From NCBI GenBank assembly GCA_023435545.1, contig JAEYRQ010000114.1, positions 1 through 6,992 on the forward strand: a DNA stretch of 6,992 bases. The letters are read 5' to 3'. This stretch comes from Pseudomonadota bacterium (GTDB taxonomy: Bacteria; Pseudomonadota; Alphaproteobacteria; Rhizobiales; Tepidamorphaceae). How positions within the stretch are numbered: the first letter of the stretch is position 1; each line of letters begins with the position of its first letter. Made by a program: the position numbers and the translations under genes. The notes under the pieces were generated by a model. It was not told the origin of the DNA. It was given only the letters and a program-made list of their open reading frames with translations, and did not search any database. This document shows positions 1-5,870 of the stretch, one piece after another.

Positions 1-824
1 GCCCCCTCGCCGCGCGCGGCCGCCCGCGCCAGCCGGGCCGAGACGCCGGAGCCGGGGGGGCTCCGGTCCACCTCCCGCGCGGCGAAGACGCAGATGTTGC
101 GGCTGGGCGAGGCCTCGCCCGAGCCGCCATCGGTCAGGATCGTGCCGTAGAGAAACGCGAGGTCCGGATCGTCGGGATGGTCGAGCGGATGGACGGCCTT
201 CACGGCCGCTGTGACCGCGGCGGCCGCATCAACGAGCGCAGCCACGCCGGAGCACTGCAGATCGAGGCCCAGGCGGGCGGCGGGAAGTATGGCGTAGAAC
301 GCGCCGCCATAGCCGACATCGGTCGTGATCCGGCCGAAGCCCGGCACATCCACCTCGAGATCGAGGACGTGGGCGAAGCACGGCACCGAGGTGAACGATA
401 CGTCGGGGGCATCCGAGGTCTCGCCCGTGTCGACCTCGACCTCGACCAGCCCGCACGGAACCTGGATCTTCATGCGCGCGACCGGGCCGTCGGGCCGGAC
501 CAGGCCATGGTCGACGGCATAGCGCCCGAGTGCGATCATCGCGTGGCCGCACATCGTGGAGTAACCCTCGTTGTGCAGGAACAGCACGGCGAAGTCCGCC
601 TCCGGAAGATCCGGTTCGACGAACACCGCGGCATACATGTCATGGTGGCCGCGCGGCTCGTGGATGATCATTCGACGCAGATGGTCGAGCTGGCTGCGCG
701 CATAGCGGCGCTTGTCGAGGATCGTCGCGCCGGAAACCGGCGGCCAGCCGGAGGTGACGATGCGCAGGGGCTCTCCGCCGGTGTGCATCTCGACCGTCTC
801 GATCGCGTCCGGATACCGGGTCAT
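1..824 (-). CDS. Proline racemase superfamily protein, trans-3-hydroxy-L-proline dehydratase-like (C-terminus off window)
   Basis: The first 274 residues are visible; family members usually have about 310-350, so the C-terminus lies beyond the left edge. The family racemises or epimerises proline and hydroxyproline, or dehydrates trans-3-hydroxy-L-proline to pyrroline-2-carboxylate, in the cytoplasm. The stretch IHEPRGHHDMYAAVFVEP (residues 54-71), LFLHNEGYSTMCGHA (81-95) and GYGGAFYAIL (171-180) resemble the vertebrate/bacterial 3-hydroxyproline dehydratase branch. Cys92 in MCGHA is the expected first catalytic residue. The second active-site loop reads DRSPPGSG (253-260): Pro257 (codon at 54-56) sits where racemases/epimerases have Cys and dehydratases have Thr. 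The reading frame is open and family-like on both sides, so this is a substitution, not a frameshift. The start ATG (822-824) overlaps the thioesterase stop as ATGA, implying translational coupling. Superfamily assignment is firm; the reaction is uncertain because of Pro257. Confidence 0.9.
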   Translation of the reverse strand, partial: MTRYPDAIETVEMHTGGEPLRIVTSGWPPVSGATILDKRRYARSQLDHLRRMIIHEPRGHHDMYAAVFVEPDLPEADFAVLFLHNEGYSTMCGHAMIALGRYAVDHGLVRPDGPVARMKIQVPCGLVEVEVDTGETSDAPDVSFTSVPCFAHVLDLEVDVPGFGRITTDVGYGGAFYAILPAARLGLDLQCSGVAALVDAAAAVTAAVKAVHPLDHPDDPDLAFLYGTILTDGGSGEASPSRNICVFAAREVDRSPPGSGVSARLARAAARGEG

Positions 825-1225
825 TCCGCCAGCAGGGCCTCCGCCCGGTTGCGCAGGCCCGCCTCCAGCGGCACGGCCTGCCGTTCGACCAGGTCGAACC
901 GCACTGTGACCAGCAGTGCGCGTGCGTGCACCGCGCCGGTCATGCTGTCGGTCATCTCGTGGCGATAGGTGAGCGAGGTCCGGCCAACCTTCGTGACCGA
1001 GGACGTCACCGTGAGCAGCGTTCCCGGCGCCGTCTCATGGACGTATTCGACCTCGGAGCGGACGTCTGCCCAGCCGAGATGGGCGGGCACGTCCGGGCCA
1101 GCCAGATAGCCGAGGAACTGGAACCCGGCGTCGTCGAACAGGCCGGCGTAGTGCCTGACGTTCATGTGCCCCATGTGATCGCACTGCCAGGCGTGTGCCA
1201 CGGACAGAAGCGTTACACGTCCCAT
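821..1225 (-). CDS. Acyl-CoA thioesterase, 4HBT/YbgC-like hotdog fold
   Basis: A 134-residue protein of the length expected for a single hotdog domain. The N-terminal part has WQCDHMGHMNVRHYAGLFDDAG (residues 13-34), the hallmark of 4-hydroxybenzoyl-CoA thioesterase/YbgC-like enzymes; Asp16 is in the position of the catalytic acid and GHMN precedes the long central helix. A beta-rich second half follows, with VRSEVEYVHETAPGT and RTSLTYRHEM. The family hydrolyses acyl-CoA thioesters in the cytosol, usually as dimers or tetramers of dimers. No CoA ligase or CoA transferase is visible in this window, so the CoA ester substrate is unknown. The start ATG at 1223-1225 has a purine-rich GGGGGA stretch at 1230-1235, four bases upstream. 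The gene follows the barrel protein after a 109-base gap with hairpin potential and overlaps the racemase-like gene by four bases. Confidence 0.88.
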   Translation of the reverse strand: MGRVTLLSVAHAWQCDHMGHMNVRHYAGLFDDAGFQFLGYLAGPDVPAHLGWADVRSEVEYVHETAPGTLLTVTSSVTKVGRTSLTYRHEMTDSMTGAVHARALLVTVRFDLVERQAVPLEAGLRNRAEALLAE

Positions 1226-1228
1226 AGA

Positions 1229-1261
1229 ATCCCCCGGATGCTTGTATTCATCCGCAGGATG
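1229..1261 (-). promoter_or_regulatory. Competing hairpins before the thioesterase start
   Basis: The segment CATCCG (1249-1254) can pair with CGGATG at 1235-1240 across an 8-base loop. Alternatively CATCC (1249-1253) can pair with GGATG at 1257-1261 across a 3-base loop; the two pairings exclude each other. The first one abuts and partly occupies the purine-rich ribosome-binding stretch (1230-1237) of the thioesterase, so it could limit translation. This is seen by eye only; energies were not computed and a chance origin is possible in GC-rich DNA. Confidence 0.3.
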
Positions 1262-1334
1262 GCACGTGTCCCGGCCGTTGTCGCGATCGCCCGGATGCGG
1301 TGGACCGCGGGCAATCTGTTCCTGGCGGTGCAGG

Positions 1335-2018
1335 TCATTCGAAGCCGGTCTTGTTGCGGATGTATTCGAGCCGGTAGATGCCGGACTTCACCTCGGCCTC
1401 GATGCCGAGTTCGGCGAGCCGTGCCTGCGCGAGGTAGTCAGCCTCGACCGTGACCAGCAGGTCCGGACCGGAGGCTTCGATCATCAGCGTCAGGCCCGGG
1501 ACGTCGGTTCCGCCCTCGCGGCCTTCCTTCTCCTTCGTCTGGATGCCGCTCAGCACCGCATCCGCCTCGCAAAGATGCACTCCGGAGATGCCGGGCACCA
1601 TGGCGATGCGCGGCAGGGCCTCCTCGCACAGCGCGCGGACCGTGCGCTCGGTGTCGCCGGACTCGAACCGCAGCGTCAGCAGGTGGCCGCCGATACCCGG
1701 GCCGGCCGAGTGGCGCACCCGCTGGATGGCTCTCGCCACGTCGCGGAAGTGCTTCACGGCGCGCATCGTCCACGGCGTCGGGCTGTTCAGCCTGCCCTGG
1801 TAGTCCTGGCCGCCCAGCGTTTCCAGCGTCGCCGCCTCGTAGAGCGTGAAGAACTCCGGCTCGCCCCGCACGGCGATGTAGCGCCGGCCGCGGCGGAAGC
1901 CGGGGATGCCGACCCGCTCGGGCATGTGCTCGTGCGTATGCCAGGCATAGAAGTCCTCCCGGCCCTCCGGTGCGATGCCGTGCCAGATGGAGACCGTCCC
2001 CTCGCCGGCGAGGCTCAT
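1335..2018 (-). CDS. Uncharacterised protein with two ferredoxin-like (dimeric alpha/beta-barrel) halves
   Basis: A 227-residue protein without signal peptide or membrane segments. I recognise the look of a conserved hypothetical family but no function. The N-terminal half has IWHGIAPE (11-18), then FYAWHTHEHMPERVGIPGFRRGRRY (23-47), typical of dimeric alpha/beta-barrel (EthD/antibiotic-monooxygenase-like) folds in which the His-rich helix faces a ligand pocket. The C-terminal half seems to be a diverged copy: LPRIAMVPGISGVHLCEAD (135-153) mirrors MPERVGIPGFRRGRRY, and GLTLMIEASGPDLL (175-188) mirrors FFTLYEAATLETLG (56-69), but the WHTHEH motif is missing. One chain could thus form a complete pseudo-dimeric barrel with one active pocket. 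The ATG at 2016-2018 has AAGGAG at 2026-2031, seven bases upstream. It lies 28 bases after the ATPase gene, so it probably acts on the imported compound or a derivative; that is inference. Confidence 0.75.
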   Translation of the reverse strand: MSLAGEGTVSIWHGIAPEGREDFYAWHTHEHMPERVGIPGFRRGRRYIAVRGEPEFFTLYEAATLETLGGQDYQGRLNSPTPWTMRAVKHFRDVARAIQRVRHSAGPGIGGHLLTLRFESGDTERTVRALCEEALPRIAMVPGISGVHLCEADAVLSGIQTKEKEGREGGTDVPGLTLMIEASGPDLLVTVEADYLAQARLAELGIEAEVKSGIYRLEYIRNKTGFE

Positions 2019-2046
2019 GCGGCAGCTCCTTCGGCCATCGTCGCGA

Positions 2047-2913
2047 TCATGCGGTCACCAGCTTCGGCCCCTTGCGGCCCCCGTGCAGAACGCCGCGGGC
2101 CAGGAATATTTCGGTGATGCTGTCGACCGCCGCCGTGAACTCCGGCAGCTTTCGCCCGTCGAGGCCGCGAGGGCGCGGCATGTCGAGCTCGATGACGGTT
2201 TCGACCTTGCCGGGTCGAGGCGACATCACGACGACCCGGTCGGCCAGCAGAACCGCCTCGTCGATGGAATGGGTGATGAACAGCACGGTCTTGCGGCTGG
2301 CGAGCCAGAGTTCCTCCAGGTCGATACGCATCTGCTCGCGCGTCAGCGCGTCGAGCGCCCCGAACGGCTCATCCATCAGCAAGACCGGCGGATCGTGGAT
2401 CAGCGCGCGCACGATGGCGACGCGCTGCTGCATGCCGCCCGACAGTTCGTGCGGATAGCGATCGCCAAAGCCGTCGAGCCCGACCGCGGACAGGAGCGCG
2501 TTGGCGCGGGCGACGAGGCCGGGGTCCCTGCGGCTGCGCATCTCGGTCTGCAGCAGCACGTTTTTCAACACCGTCCGCCACTCCAGCAGGATCGGCTTCT
2601 GGAAGACGATGCCGAGATCGGTGTAGGGGCCGTTCACCGGCGCGCCGCCGATCGTGATGCGCCCCATGGAGGGCGGCAGCAGCCCGGCGACGAGCCGCAT
2701 CAGCGTGCTCTTGCCGCAGCCCGAGGGACCGACGATGGCGACGAATTCGCCGTCGCCGATGGTCAGGTCGACGCCGTCGAGCGCCCGCGTCTCGGTGCGC
2801 CCGCGGCGGAAGGTCTTGCCGGCTCCCTCGATGACGATCTCGCTGCCGGTCCCGGCCGCCCCGGCGGTCCGCGCCGCCGGGGCTTGCCGAACAACGAAGA
2901 ACTGCGCGGCCAT
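2047..2913 (-). CDS. ABC transporter ATP-binding protein, SsuB/TauB/NrtD-type
   Basis: A 288-residue nucleotide-binding subunit that powers uptake through the neighbouring permease on the cytoplasmic face of the membrane. All hallmarks are intact: Walker A GPSGCGKST (62-70), Q-loop VFQK with Gln105, signature LSGGMQQR (157-164), Walker B VLLMDEP (177-183), D-loop ALD (186-188) and switch His215 in ITHSIDEA. The sequence MSPRPG (230-235) and the EWRTVLKNV segment are typical of the nitrate/sulfonate/taurine/pyrimidine-precursor importer group. There is an Ala/Thr/Gly-rich N-terminal extension of about 25 residues before the ABC domain. The ATG (2911-2913) overlaps the binding-protein stop by one base (TAATG) and no Shine-Dalgarno sequence is evident, so translation probably depends on termination-reinitiation. 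The transported substrate cannot be deduced. Confidence 0.96.
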   Translation of the reverse strand: MAAQFFVVRQAPAARTAGAAGTGSEIVIEGAGKTFRRGRTETRALDGVDLTIGDGEFVAIVGPSGCGKSTLMRLVAGLLPPSMGRITIGGAPVNGPYTDLGIVFQKPILLEWRTVLKNVLLQTEMRSRRDPGLVARANALLSAVGLDGFGDRYPHELSGGMQQRVAIVRALIHDPPVLLMDEPFGALDALTREQMRIDLEELWLASRKTVLFITHSIDEAVLLADRVVVMSPRPGKVETVIELDMPRPRGLDGRKLPEFTAAVDSITEIFLARGVLHGGRKGPKLVTA

Positions 2914-3893
2914 TACTGGGGCAGGAACTCGTTGGTGTAGAAGGAGTCGGCCGTGCGGTCGGTCTCGAGCTCGCGGTATTCCTTCATCAGTTCCAGCGTC
3001 CGCTCCCAGTCCTCGGTCGCCGCATAGCCGATGCCGCCGCTCTCAGAAGCCGCCGAATGCAGGAGGTCGAGGTCGACGAGGAGCTGGCCCTTCAGCGCGT
3101 CCGCGCTGACGTCGGGCTTCGCCTTCACCGCAGCCGCGATCGCCGCGTCGGGATCTTTCACCCCTTCCTCGAAGGAGCGCCGCATCGCCTTGACGAAGCG
3201 CCGGATGATGTCCGGGTGGTCGTTGATCGTGTCCTCGTGGGCGATGATTGTCAGACCGACCGTCGGCACACCAACATCGGCGAAGTTCATCGCCGCCGCC
3301 TTCACACCCTTTTCCTCAATCTGGAAATACTGCGCGTCGGCCGAGCCGAGCAGGGCATCGGCCTTCTTCTCCAGCACCGAGACGATCTTGCCGGCCGGAT
3401 CGACGAAAACCAGCTCGACCGTGGATTCGTCCAGCCCGTTGGCCTTGAGGACGGCCGGGAACAGCTGGGTCAGCGCGTCGCCTGCCGACACCGCGATCTT
3501 CTTGCCCTCGAGGTCTTTCGGGGACTTGATCCCGGCATCCTCGCGCGAGATCACGCCGAAGGGCGAGATGTTCATCGGCGACATGATGGTCTTGATCGGA
3601 ATGCCCTTCGAGGCGGCCAGCATCAGCGTGCCGGCGTCCGAGATGCCGAAGGTGTCGTCCTTGGCGCCGACCACCTGGGTCGACACGCCCGAACCGCGTC
3701 CCTCGTTGATGGTGAGGTTGATGCCCTCGTCGGCGAAATAGCCCCGTTCCACGCCCATGTAGATCGGGGCGTGGAAGCCGACCAGATACCAGTTGAGCCG
3801 GATCGAGACGTCGTCGGCGGCGGATGCGCTCCCCGCCAGTCCGACTGCAGCGGCGGCGCCTGCCATAAGGCCGATCAGTTTCGAATGTCGCAT
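2913..3893 (-). CDS. ABC transporter substrate-binding protein, NMT1/THI5-like (SsuA family)
   Basis: A 326-residue periplasmic binding protein. Residues 1-25 form a Sec signal peptide: positively charged MRHSK, a hydrophobic Ala/Gly/Leu core, and an ASA site before Ala26. There is no lipobox Cys. The mature N-terminus has IRLNWYLVGFHAPIYMGVERGYFADEGINLTI (31-62), the classic NMT1/THI5 opening seen in taurine, sulfonate, nitrate and pyrimidine-precursor binding proteins. The segment DTFGISDAGTLMLAASKGIPIKTI is the typical first ligand-binding region. It delivers ligand to the permease encoded just upstream. The ATG at 3891-3893 has a strong GGGAGG at 3901-3906, seven bases upstream. A 106-base hairpin-rich leader separates it from the permease gene, and its stop overlaps the ATPase start. 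Family is certain; ligand unknown. Confidence 0.95.
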   Translation of the reverse strand: MRHSKLIGLMAGAAAAVGLAGSASAADDVSIRLNWYLVGFHAPIYMGVERGYFADEGINLTINEGRGSGVSTQVVGAKDDTFGISDAGTLMLAASKGIPIKTIMSPMNISPFGVISREDAGIKSPKDLEGKKIAVSAGDALTQLFPAVLKANGLDESTVELVFVDPAGKIVSVLEKKADALLGSADAQYFQIEEKGVKAAAMNFADVGVPTVGLTIIAHEDTINDHPDIIRRFVKAMRRSFEEGVKDPDAAIAAAVKAKPDVSADALKGQLLVDLDLLHSAASESGGIGYAATEDWERTLELMKEYRELETDRTADSFYTNEFLPQ

Positions 3894-3908
3894 GTCGTTT
3901 CCTCCCGT

Positions 3909-3921
3909 GCCGGTGTCCGGC
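3909..3921 (-). promoter_or_regulatory. Small hairpin before the binding-protein ribosome-binding site
   Basis: A perfect 5-bp stem, GCCGG-TGT-CCGGC, ends two bases upstream of the GGGAGG ribosome-binding site. It has no U-run after it on the minus strand, so it does not look like a rho-independent terminator; mRNA 5'-end protection is possible. Stability was not computed. Confidence 0.3.
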
Positions 3922-3954
3922 TCTTCTCGGATTGCCCCTTTTGGGCCTGTGGTG

Positions 3955-3982
3955 CCGCCGGTGATCCTGAGGGTGCCGGCGG
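3955..3982 (-). promoter_or_regulatory. Inverted repeat in the permease/binding-protein gap
   Basis: A perfect 7-bp inverted repeat, CCGCCGG (3955-3961) and CCGGCGG (3976-3982), with a 14-base loop. It lies between the permease stop and the binding-protein start. Such intercistronic stems often raise the level of binding-protein mRNA relative to permease mRNA by blocking decay or partial termination. Here that role is inferred from position only. Confidence 0.35.
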
Positions 3983-3999
3983 AAGACGAAGTTCCTCCT

Positions 4000-4839
4000 T
4001 CAGACCACGCCCATGCCGGCGGCGTCGCCGCGGCGGGAGACGTGCCAGGGGATGACGAAGCTCTCCACGAGCTCGACCGCGTAGTAGACGAGGAGGCCGA
4101 CTATGGAGAGCACGATGATGGTGGCGAAGACCATTGGCGTCTCGAGGTCGCCATTGTAGCGCAGCAGCAGATAGCCGAGCCCCTTGTCGGAGGCGACGAA
4201 CTCGGCGACCACGGCCGCCGTCGCCGACAGGGCCGCCGCCACCTTCAGCCCGGTGAAGATCGACGGCATTGCGTGCGGCAAGCGTATCTTGCGGAACGTC
4301 ATCCAGCTGCTGGCGCCCGTCGAGCGGGCGAGCTCCATCGTCTCGCTGTCGAGCGACTTGAACCCGGCGATCGCCGCCACCACGATCGGGAAAAACGACA
4401 GCAGGAACACCAGCAACACCTTCGGCGTGAAGCCGAAGCCGAACCAGATGATGAACAGGGGCGCGATCGCGATCTTCGGCACGATCTGCAGGAAGACGAT
4501 CAGCGGGTAAAACGACTGCTCGATGAAGCGCGAATAGGCGATGCCGATGGCGAGCGGGATCGAAATCACGACCGCTGCCAGATACCCTGCCAGGATTTCC
4601 TGCGTCGTCACCCAGGTGTGCTCGAGCACGTAGAGCCAGCGCTTGGCGAACTCGGTCCACACTAGGCTCGGCGGCGGCAGCAGATAGGTCGGCACGCCGA
4701 ACAGCCAGACGGCAACCTCCCAGATGACGAACAGCATGACGAAGCTGATCAGCACGTAGCGCAGGCTGACGAGCCAGCGGAAGCGCTCGAACAGGCTGCG
4801 CGCGGTATCGGTCTCCACCGTCGCGGCGGCTCCGCTCAT
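4000..4839 (-). CDS. ABC transporter permease, SsuC/TauC-type
   Basis: A 279-residue inner-membrane subunit of the BPD_transp_1 family. A first hydrophobic segment lies at about 29-47 (VLISFVMLFVIWEVAVWLF), followed by the typical periplasmic PTYLLPPPSLVW stretch (50-61). Further membrane segments lie at about 82-100, 111-134, 140-158, 198-214 and 236-256. The cytoplasmic EAA loop, which docks to the ATPase, is recognisable as ELARSTGASSWMTFRKIRLP (169-188). The reading frame stays open upstream to about 5238, but that extra part is out-of-frame IclR sequence. ATG 4837-4839 is chosen because it has AGGAGG five bases upstream (4845-4850), starts a normal family N-terminus, and overlaps the IclR stop as ATGA. 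It presumably works with the binding protein and ATPase encoded downstream. Confidence 0.95.
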   Translation of the reverse strand: MSGAAATVETDTARSLFERFRWLVSLRYVLISFVMLFVIWEVAVWLFGVPTYLLPPPSLVWTEFAKRWLYVLEHTWVTTQEILAGYLAAVVISIPLAIGIAYSRFIEQSFYPLIVFLQIVPKIAIAPLFIIWFGFGFTPKVLLVFLLSFFPIVVAAIAGFKSLDSETMELARSTGASSWMTFRKIRLPHAMPSIFTGLKVAAALSATAAVVAEFVASDKGLGYLLLRYNGDLETPMVFATIIVLSIVGLLVYYAVELVESFVIPWHVSRRGDAAGMGVV

Positions 4840-5660
4840 GCGCTCCTCCTCACGTCCTCGAACGAGCCGGGCACCATGGCTGTGGGCTGGTGGCGGCGCA
4901 CCGGCCACAGTTCGCCAAGCCGCCGCGCGACCCGCAAAACCTCCGGCGCGATTGCCGCGAGAGTTTCCCGGCTCTGGCGGACTGTCGGGCCGGCGACGCT
5001 GAGCGTGCCGACGCAGGCTCCGTCCGGCCCCGCGCCCATGATCGGCGCGGCGACGGCGGCGATGCCGGGCTCGCCTTCCTCCCAAGCCGTGCCGTATCCG
5101 CGAGCGCGCGTCTCGGCGAGCTCGCTCAGTAATGCGGCTGTGGTTTTGATCGCGTTTGGACCAAGGATTTCGCCCTCGCCGAAGCCGTTCTTCAAGACGA
5201 TCTCCACCGCCCGCTCGTCGGACATGGTCGACAGCCACGCTTTTCCCGTCGCGGTCGCCGGCAGGATCACCCTGCGACCGATATTGCCGTCGTAGCGCAG
5301 CCCGTATCGCGCGCCCTGAGCCTGCGCGACCCAGGTCAGCGTGTCGTGGTCGACCATGGCGATGCGCACCAGCTCGCCGGTTTGTGCGGCAAGGTCGTCG
5401 AGCTCAGGCTGGCAGATGTCGGTGAGGCCGGTCTTGGCCAGGTAGCGGAAGCCCAGCACCGTCAGCCTCATGGTCAGCCGGTAGTGCTGTGTAGTCGCCT
5501 CGCGTTCCAGGTAGCCGCGGTCGACCAGTTGCGCGAGCAACCGGTGTGCCGTCGACTTCGCAAGATCGAGCCTCGAGGCGACGTCGCCGAGCGCGAGGCC
5601 GTCGGGGCTCTCGATCATCAGTTCGAGGATATCGAGCGTGCGGTCGATCTGCTGCGACAT
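4836..5660 (-). CDS. IclR-family transcriptional regulator
   Basis: A 274-residue regulator of normal IclR length. The N-terminal winged helix-turn-helix spans about residues 4-65, with LALGDVASRLDLAKSTAHRLLAQLVDRGYLERE (22-54) as the HTH core and residues 35-46 as likely recognition helix. The C-terminal effector-binding domain contains ATATGKAWLS (135-144) and GYGTAWEEGEPGIAAVAAPI (188-207), both typical of the family. These proteins bind a small metabolite and repress or activate catabolic genes. The start is fixed: an in-frame TGA lies three codons upstream of ATG 5658-5660. The ribosome-binding site is weak. The gene heads the operon and overlaps the permease by four bases, so it is co-transcribed with its probable targets. 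Two palindromes matching the IclR operator pattern lie at 5672-5704, suggesting autoregulation. The inducer is unknown. Confidence 0.96.
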   Translation of the reverse strand: MSQQIDRTLDILELMIESPDGLALGDVASRLDLAKSTAHRLLAQLVDRGYLEREATTQHYRLTMRLTVLGFRYLAKTGLTDICQPELDDLAAQTGELVRIAMVDHDTLTWVAQAQGARYGLRYDGNIGRRVILPATATGKAWLSTMSDERAVEIVLKNGFGEGEILGPNAIKTTAALLSELAETRARGYGTAWEEGEPGIAAVAAPIMGAGPDGACVGTLSVAGPTVRQSRETLAAIAPEVLRVARRLGELWPVRRHQPTAMVPGSFEDVRRSA

Positions 5661-5671
5661 TGGGCCCGCTC

Positions 5672-5686
5672 AGGAACGATGTTCCA
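5672..5686. promoter_or_regulatory. Probable IclR operator, promoter-distal copy
   Basis: Minus-strand reading is TGGAACATCGTTCCT, an imperfect 15-bp palindrome of the TGGAA-N5-TTCCA form, with one mismatch in the last base. It lies 11 bases upstream of the IclR start codon and its centre is 18 bp from the next palindrome. The E. coli IclR consensus as I recall it is TGGAAATNATTTCCA, which shares the outer arms. Confidence 0.65.
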
Positions 5687-5689
5687 GAT

Positions 5690-5704
5690 TGGAATGGCGT
5701 TCCA
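5690..5704. promoter_or_regulatory. Probable IclR operator overlapping the promoter
   Basis: Minus-strand reading is TGGAACGCCATTCCA, with perfect TGGAA and TTCCA arms around five bases. It shares one base with the putative -10 element and would cover the expected transcription start near 5697, so bound protein would be placed to block RNA polymerase. Together with the neighbouring copy it forms a tandem site, as expected for IclR-type dimer or tetramer binding. Confidence 0.72.
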
Positions 5705-5732
5705 TACTTGCGTCGGCACTGCTCGGAGTCAA
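5704..5732 (-). promoter_or_regulatory. Putative sigma-70 promoter of the IclR-ABC operon
   Basis: On the minus strand TTGACT (5727-5732, five of six matches to the -35 consensus) is followed by an exact 17-base spacer and AAGTAT (5704-5709). The latter is a weak -10 that keeps the important second A and last T. Transcription would begin near 5697, giving a leader of about 37 bases before the IclR ATG. The overlap with the palindromic operators strengthens the call. Confidence 0.55.
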
Positions 5733-5870
5733 GCAGGCGACAATACCAATGAAGGCCCGACCTCGCAGCCACGGTGTCGCACGCGCCAGGTTCCGCGCGT
5801 CGCAGCATTGCCTCGCATTGCTCGGTCCTGATACGCGGACGCTTGCCAATGGGTCACGGGAGTGCCGACG

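Noticed and set aside
54..60. Seven-G run as a frameshift site in the racemase-like gene
   Set aside because: The frame before and after the run gives the correct family sequence (DRSP then GSGVSARLA), so no frame change occurs; only the Thr/Cys-to-Pro substitution remains.
177..968. Plus-strand open frame of 263 codons over the racemase/thioesterase genes
   Set aside because: It is Arg/Asp/His-rich shadow sequence with no family features, antisense to two well-recognised minus-strand genes.
1242..2117. Plus-strand open frame of 291 codons
   Set aside because: It is antisense to the barrel-protein gene, low-complexity Arg/Ala/His composition, with no ribosome-binding site or recognisable motif.
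1975..2940. Plus-strand open frame of 321 codons opposite the ABC ATPase
   Set aside because: The minus strand has every ABC hallmark motif intact; the plus frame is a GC-driven mirror.
3057..4055. Plus-strand open frame of 332 codons opposite the binding protein
   Set aside because: It is the longest shadow but has an Arg/Asp/Val-rich composition without domains, while the minus strand encodes a complete secreted binding protein.
4840..5238. N-terminal extension of the permease frame to a start at 5238
   Set aside because: The extra 133 codons read out of frame through the IclR gene, and a strong ribosome-binding site plus ATGA overlap mark 4839 as the true start.
5805..5836. Possible plus-strand promoter for the TrmO-like gene: TTGCCT at 5808-5813, a weak ATACGC at 5831-5836, and a GCATTGC direct repeat (5805-5811, 5815-5821)
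   Set aside because: The -10 match is poor and the short repeat could be chance; not strong enough to list as a feature, although some promoter must lie in this region.
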